Assembly (NCBI GenBank): GCA_002363695.1 | Contig: DEWO01000062.1 | Location: 1-8,232, forward strand | Direction: 5' to 3' | DNA: 8,232 bases | Source: Prevotella sp. UBA3208 | Lineage (GTDB): Bacteria; Bacteroidota; Bacteroidia; Bacteroidales; Bacteroidaceae | In this document: positions 4,663 through 8,232 of the stretch, piece by piece | Layout of the letters: each line of letters opens with the position of its first letter | Numbering within the stretch: the stretch's first letter is position 1 | Made by a program: the position numbers and the translations under genes | Notes under the pieces: model-generated | Database searches by the model: none | The model's input: the letters and a program-made list of their open reading frames with translations, nothing else | Told to the model about the DNA's origin: nothing

Positions 4663-7320
4663 TTATTTCCCTGAGACGATTTTCTTGATTTCGTTCAGCT
4701 TATTGAGGGCTTCGAGAGGCGTCAGGTTGTTGACGTCCAAGCCCAGTATCTCGTCGCGAATCTGAGAGAGCACGGGGTCGTCCAACTGGAAGAACGACAG
4801 TTGCATTCCCTCGCGGCTCTGGGCAATCTCCGCTGTGGGCTTGCCTACGGAGCCTACCTGTGCATTGTCTGCCTCTAATTGCTTCAGAATGACGTTGGCA
4901 CGCTTGACAATGCTCTTGGGCATACCCGATATCTCTGCCACGTGGATACCAAACGAGTGCTCGCTCCCACCCTTCTCCAGCTTACGCAGGAAGATGACCT
5001 TGCCCTCGACCTCCTTGACAGAGACATTGTAGTTTCTGATGCGCGAGAAGTTCTTCTCCATCTCGTTCAGTTCGTGATAGTGCGTAGCAAAGAGCGTACG
5101 GGCACGAGCCTTGGGTTGTTCGTGCAGATACTCCACGATAGCCCAGGCAATAGAAATACCATCATAGGTTGAAGTGCCACGACCCAGCTCGTCGAAGAGT
5201 ACCAAGGAGCGAGGCGTGACGTTGTTCAGGATGTTCGAAGCCTCCGTCATCTCTACCATAAACGTTGACTCGCCCAAAGAAATATTGTCCGAGGCACCCA
5301 CACGGGTGAAGATTTTGTCCACCAATCCTATTCTGGCGCTCTCAGCAGGCACGAACGAGCCTATCTGAGCCAACAGCGTAATAAGGGCTGTCTGACGCAG
5401 CAGAGCGGACTTACCAGCCATATTGGGACCTGTGATGATGATAATCTGCTGGTGGTCAGCATCCAGATAGATGTCGTTGGGCACGTAGTGCTCACCAATG
5501 GGCAGTTGAGTCTCTATGACAGGATGGCGCCCCTGCTTGATGTCGATAATGTCTGACGAGTCAATAACAGGACGCACATAGTGGTTCTCCTCTGCAGTCT
5601 TGGCAGCACTGAGCAGACAGTCCAGATGGGCAATGACATTGGCATTCTGCTGCACTTGGGCAATGAACTGCTGGGCAGCAACCACCAAGTCCATGAAAAG
5701 CTGCTGTTCCAGCGAGAGTATTTTGTCCTCTGCACCCAGTATCTTTTCTTCGTATTCCTTCAGCTCCTGGGTGATGTAGCGCTCAGCCTGTGCCAGCGTC
5801 TGCTTGCGCACCCACTCCTGAGGCACCTTGTCCTTATAGGTGTTGCGCACCTCCAGGTAGTAGCCGAAGACATTGTTATAGCCTATCTTCAGCGAATTGA
5901 TGCCCGTCTGCTGGGCTTCGCGCTCCTGAATCTGCAACAGATAGTCCTTGCCCGAATAGGCAATACGGCGCAACTCGTCCAACTCAGGACTCACTCCGTC
6001 GCGGATGACGCCACCCTTCTGAACCTGCTGGGGCGGATCGTTCTGTATCTCGCGTGCTATGCGGTCGCGAAGCTCCTCGCAGAGGTTCAGGCGCTCCCCT
6101 ACTCTCTGCAGCGACTCGTTGGTAGCTTGCTGACAGGCCGCCTTGATGGGCTCAATGGCCTGAAGGGCTGTCTTGAGCTGCACCATCTCGCGAGGCGACA
6201 CACGTCCTACAGCCACTTTCGACACTATGCGCTCCAAGTCGCCTATGTGCTGCAACTGGTCGTCAATGGTCATTCGGAACTGTGGCTCGCGGAAGAAGTA
6301 GTCGACAATGTCCAGACGCTGGTTGATGGGTTGCTCGTCCTTCAGGGGGAACACCAACCAGCGACGCAGCAGTCGTCCGCCCATGGGCGACACCGTCCTG
6401 TCAATGACATCCAGCAGCGACTTGCCGTCTTCCTGCATGGTGCTGACGAGCTCCAGCGAACGGACAGTGAACTTATCCAGACGCACGTAGCGCTCCTCCT
6501 CAATGCGTGAAATGCTGGTGATGTGGGCTATCTGTGTGTGCAGCGTCTGCTCCAGGTATTGCAGGATGGCTCCAGCAGCTATGATGCCACTCTTCAGGTG
6601 GTCGACACCAAAGCCCTTCATCGACTTGACGTTGAAGTGCTTGTAGAGCTTCTGGTGAGCCGTCTGCTCCGTGAACACCCAGTCGTCCATCTCGTAGGTG
6701 CACAGACGGGTGCCGAAGTAGCGTGCAAAGTCAGCCTTGCGCCCTCTGTCGTAGAGCACCTCCTTGGGTTGGAAGTTGCCAATGAGCTTCTCCACGTAGT
6801 CGTAAGTGCCCTCGCCCGTCAGGAACTCGCCTGTCGAGATATCCAGAAAGGCCACACCACAGGCAGACTTGCCAAAGTGGACGGCAGAGAGGAAGTTGTT
6901 CTCCTTGTAGTTCAGGACGGTATCCTGCATGGCCACACCAGGCGTTACCAGTTCCGTAATGCCCCGCTTGACCAGCTTCTTGGTCAGCTTGGGGTCTTCC
7001 AGCTGGTCGCAGATGGCCACGCGCTTGCCGGCACGGATGAGCTTGGGCAGATAGGTGTCCAGTGCATGGTGCGGAAAGCCCGCCATCTCGTCACCCTTCG
7101 CCCCTGCCCCATTGTTACGATGGGTCAGTGTGATGCCCAAAATCTGGGCTGCTACGACGGCGTCGTCGCAATAAGTCTCGTAGAAGTCGCCACAACGAAA
7201 CAGCAGCAGGGCCTCAGGGTACTTAGCCTTGAAGTCGAAAAACTGTTTCATCATCGGAGTCAGCTCCTTGCCTTCTTTCTTCGACCTCTGAGTCGAAGGG
7301 TGGCTCGCATTCTTTGCCAT
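4663..7320 (-). CDS. mutS: DNA mismatch repair protein MutS
   Basis: MutS binds mismatches and small loops as a clamp and starts repair through MutL using ATP. From the chosen start the protein has 885 residues. It shows the mismatch-reading motif GDFYE (Phe46, Glu48) in domain I, a long lever and clamp region, Walker A GPNMAGKS (631-638), the STFMVEMTE loop, Walker [10 protein letters not shown] (Asp710, Glu711) and an FATHYHEL block. The tail holds QLSFF (840-844), which resembles the beta-clamp binding motif of E. coli MutS, then a helical end like the family's tetramer domain. The frame is open for 24 more codons to an ATG at 7392. I chose the ATG at 7320 because the -7 promoter box at 7341-7348 lies inside that extension, and [13 protein letters not shown] leads naturally into the conserved start. 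mutL is not nearby. Confidence 0.97.
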   Translation of the reverse strand: MAKNASHPSTQRSKKEGKELTPMMKQFFDFKAKYPEALLLFRCGDFYETYCDDAVVAAQILGITLTHRNNGAGAKGDEMAGFPHHALDTYLPKLIRAGKRVAICDQLEDPKLTKKLVKRGITELVTPGVAMQDTVLNYKENNFLSAVHFGKSACGVAFLDISTGEFLTGEGTYDYVEKLIGNFQPKEVLYDRGRKADFARYFGTRLCTYEMDDWVFTEQTAHQKLYKHFNVKSMKGFGVDHLKSGIIAAGAILQYLEQTLHTQIAHITSISRIEEERYVRLDKFTVRSLELVSTMQEDGKSLLDVIDRTVSPMGGRLLRRWLVFPLKDEQPINQRLDIVDYFFREPQFRMTIDDQLQHIGDLERIVSKVAVGRVSPREMVQLKTALQAIEPIKAACQQATNESLQRVGERLNLCEELRDRIAREIQNDPPQQVQKGGVIRDGVSPELDELRRIAYSGKDYLLQIQEREAQQTGINSLKIGYNNVFGYYLEVRNTYKDKVPQEWVRKQTLAQAERYITQELKEYEEKILGAEDKILSLEQQLFMDLVVAAQQFIAQVQQNANVIAHLDCLLSAAKTAEENHYVRPVIDSSDIIDIKQGRHPVIETQLPIGEHYVPNDIYLDADHQQIIIITGPNMAGKSALLRQTALITLLAQIGSFVPAESARIGLVDKIFTRVGASDNISLGESTFMVEMTEASNILNNVTPRSLVLFDELGRGTSTYDGISIAWAIVEYLHEQPKARARTLFATHYHELNEMEKNFSRIRNYNVSVKEVEGKVIFLRKLEKGGSEHSFGIHVAEISGMPKSIVKRANVILKQLEADNAQVGSVGKPTAEIAQSREGMQLSFFQLDDPVLSQIRDEILGLDVNNLTPLEALNKLNEIKKIVSGK

Positions 7321-7340
7321 AGCGTAGTGAAATTTGACTG

Positions 7341-7348
7341 CAAAGGTA
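7341..7348 (-). promoter_or_regulatory. Bacteroidetes -7 box for mutS
   Basis: On the minus strand this reads TACCTTTG followed by CA, the same form as the other promoters here. No good TTTG -33 is found 19-21 bases upstream (only TTAC at 7373-7370). The leader to the ATG at 7320 would be about 15 bases. This box argues that the in-frame ATG codons further upstream are not used. Confidence 0.75.
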
Positions 7349-7391
7349 ATCATTTTTATTAAATAAAGCGTAACTTTACGGGCAAAAAGCA

Positions 7392-7539
7392 AAAAGAACC
7401 AAAGGAAAAAGTTTTTTCTACGCTGAGTATTTTATGTTTCTAAGTTGGAAACATGTGTACCTAAGTTAGAAACACATGTACCTAAGTTGGAAACATAAAA
7501 TACTCAGCGTAGAAAAAACATTTTTCATGAGGTTCTTTT
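7392..7539. repeat. 148-bp nested quasi-palindrome between mutS and leuS
   Basis: Four dyads share one centre near base 7465. From outside in they are AAAAGAACC/GGTTCTTTT (7392-7400 and 7531-7539); a perfect 30-base pair of arms (7411-7440 and 7490-7519), starting GTTTTTTCTACGCTGAG; ACATGTGT/ACACATGT (7451-7458 and 7472-7479); and CTAAGTTAG (7461-7469). The 10- and 11-base spacers between the two outer pairs match only in part, and the 10-base stretches at 7441-7450 and 7480-7489 form an internal loop. The element is upstream of both predicted transcription starts, so it should act as DNA or not at all. I found no clear target-site duplication. The intergenic stretch 7321-7636 otherwise holds only the two promoters and A-rich leaders. 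Confidence 0.9.
7440..7502. repeat. Three 21-base repeats inside the palindrome
   Basis: CTAAGTTGGAAAC (7440-7452), CTAAGTTAGAAAC (7461-7473) and CTAAGTTGGAAAC (7482-7494) recur at exactly 21 bases. The first two are followed by similar 8-base spacers (ATGTGTAC, ACATGTAC) and the third by ATAAAATA. Twenty-one bases is two helical turns, so the copies face the same side of the DNA. The array is too short and its spacers too similar for a CRISPR. Confidence 0.88.
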
Positions 7540-7569
7540 CCTACGCATGAACTATTCTATGGAAAAGTT

Positions 7570-7601
7570 TTTGCTGTTTCCGATTTTTTGTTGTATCTTT
7601 G
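7570..7601 (+). promoter_or_regulatory. Bacteroidetes promoter for leuS (-33 and -7)
   Basis: TTTG (7570-7573) and TATCTTTG (7594-7601) are 20 bases apart, the same spacing as the ychF promoter. The predicted leader is about 30 A-rich bases. It is too short for a T-box or a leader-peptide attenuator, and it starts downstream of the palindrome. Confidence 0.87.
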
Positions 7602-7636
7602 CAACCTAAAAGCAGAAAAACAAAAAACAAACAGAT

Positions 7637-8232
7637 ATGGAATACAACTTTAGAGAAATCGAACAGAAATGGCAGAAGCGATGGGTGGAGATGAAGACCT
7701 ATCGTGTGACAGAAGACCCAACGAAGAAGAAATTCTACGTTTTGAACATGTTCCCCTACCCTAGCGGTGCCGGACTGCACGTTGGTCACCCGCTGGGATA
7801 CATAGCCTCAGACATCTACGCCCGCTATAAGCGTCAGCAGGGCTATAACGTGCTGAATCCCATGGGCTATGATGCCTACGGACTGCCTGCAGAGCAGTAT
7901 GCCATCCAGACTGGTCAGCACCCTGAGAAGACGACGTTCGAGAACATCAACCGCTATAGAAACCAGTTGGACAAGATAGGCTTCTCGTTCGACTGGGAGC
8001 GCGAGGTGCGCACCTGCGACCCCATCTACTACAAGTGGACGCAGTGGGCCTTCCAGCGTATGTTCAAGAGCTACTTCTCGCTGTCTTCGAAGAAGGCCCA
8101 GCCCACCATCAAGCTCATTGAGCACTTCGAGCTGATGGGTACTGAGAACTGCAACGCCTTAGGTACTGAGGAACTGCACTTCACAGCCTCTGACTGGGCC
8201 GGATTCTCGGAGAAGAAGAAGCAGGAGGTGCT
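7637..8232 (+). CDS. leuS: Leucyl-tRNA synthetase, N-terminal part (cut by window edge)
   Basis: The first 198 codons of a class I aminoacyl-tRNA synthetase that charges tRNA-Leu with leucine in the cytoplasm. It opens [16 protein letters not shown], the usual LeuS start. The leucine and ATP site follows as [17 protein letters not shown] (39-55), with the HIGH motif present as HVGH (48-51), then [20 protein letters not shown]. From about residue 145 the sequence ([20 protein letters not shown], then [19 protein letters not shown]) matches my memory of the segment peculiar to Bacteroidetes LeuS. The editing domain, KMSKS loop and anticodon-binding domain lie beyond the edge. The ATG at 7637 is preceded by an A-rich leader and a good promoter. 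It is divergent from mutS with 316 bases between the start codons. Confidence 0.97.
   Translation, partial: MEYNFREIEQKWQKRWVEMKTYRVTEDPTKKKFYVLNMFPYPSGAGLHVGHPLGYIASDIYARYKRQQGYNVLNPMGYDAYGLPAEQYAIQTGQHPEKTTFENINRYRNQLDKIGFSFDWEREVRTCDPIYYKWTQWAFQRMFKSYFSLSSKKAQPTIKLIEHFELMGTENCNALGTEELHFTASDWAGFSEKKKQEV

Noticed and set aside
5581..6510. Long open frame on the plus strand opposite mutS (about 309 codons)
   Set aside because: It is antisense to conserved MutS coding sequence, with shadow-like Leu/His/Gln/Val-rich composition and no promoter.
6523..7362. Open frame on the plus strand opposite the start of mutS (about 279 codons)
   Set aside because: It covers the MutS N-terminal domain in antisense and has no family resemblance or promoter.
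7440..7502. Mini-CRISPR
   Set aside because: The repeats are only 13 bases, the 8-base spacers are similar to each other, and no cas gene is present.
7392..7636. T-box or leucine attenuator controlling leuS
   Set aside because: The predicted leuS transcript starts downstream of the hairpin at about 7606, there is no leader peptide with leucine codons, and no T-box signature is seen.
7541..7789. Minus-strand frame overlapping the leuS start
   Set aside because: It overlaps the conserved leuS N terminus and its promoter in antisense, with Phe/Leu-rich low-complexity content.

Overview
The window looks like chromosomal housekeeping DNA from a Bacteroidales bacterium, most likely a Prevotella-type member of Prevotellaceae. 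Two things point there. Four promoters carry the Bacteroidetes -7 box (TAnnTTTG), here always TAYCTTTGCA, two of them with a TTTG -33 box exactly 20 bases upstream. The gene families also fit: a DUF4254 protein beside a family 9 glycosyltransferase, a Bacteroidetes-style LeuS and a Bacteroidales-type outer membrane barrel remnant. The family and organism calls come from reading the sequence, with no database search.

Layout. Bases 1-357 hold no convincing gene. The first 145 bases contain several nested inverted repeats that may be the end of a structured RNA or a dispersed repeat. A promoter at 358-365 starts a plus-strand pair: a DUF4254 protein (395-997) and, 12 bases later with a GTG start, a heptosyltransferase-like GT9 (1010-2059), presumably for cell-surface glycan. 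Rubredoxin (2095-2256) follows and ends in a strong intrinsic terminator (2274-2309). Directly behind that terminator lies the last ~73 codons of an outer membrane beta-barrel protein without its front part (2310-2531). A second promoter, flanked by two perfect palindromes, drives the P-loop ATPase ychF (2609-3709). The lipoprotein diacylglyceryl transferase lgt follows (3780-4592), separated from ychF by a five-copy 9-base ACTAG repeat.

A perfect 16-bp hairpin (4609-4646) separates lgt from the convergent mismatch-repair gene mutS (7320-4663, minus). mutS and leuS (7637 to the edge, plus, cut off by the window) are divergent. Their shared intergenic region holds the most unusual feature: a ~148-bp nested quasi-palindrome (7392-7539) with two perfect 30-base arms, enclosing three copies of CTAAGTTRGAAAC at an exact 21-base period, all centred on base 7465. 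It lies upstream of both predicted transcription starts, so it is either a DNA-level regulatory or structural element or a small immobile repeat or MITE-like insertion.

The genes serve separate core processes: envelope glycan and lipoprotein synthesis, electron transfer, ribosome-linked ATPase, mismatch repair and tRNA charging. I see no defence, mobile or biosynthetic system. The possible novelty is in the non-coding repeats and palindromes, not in the proteins.
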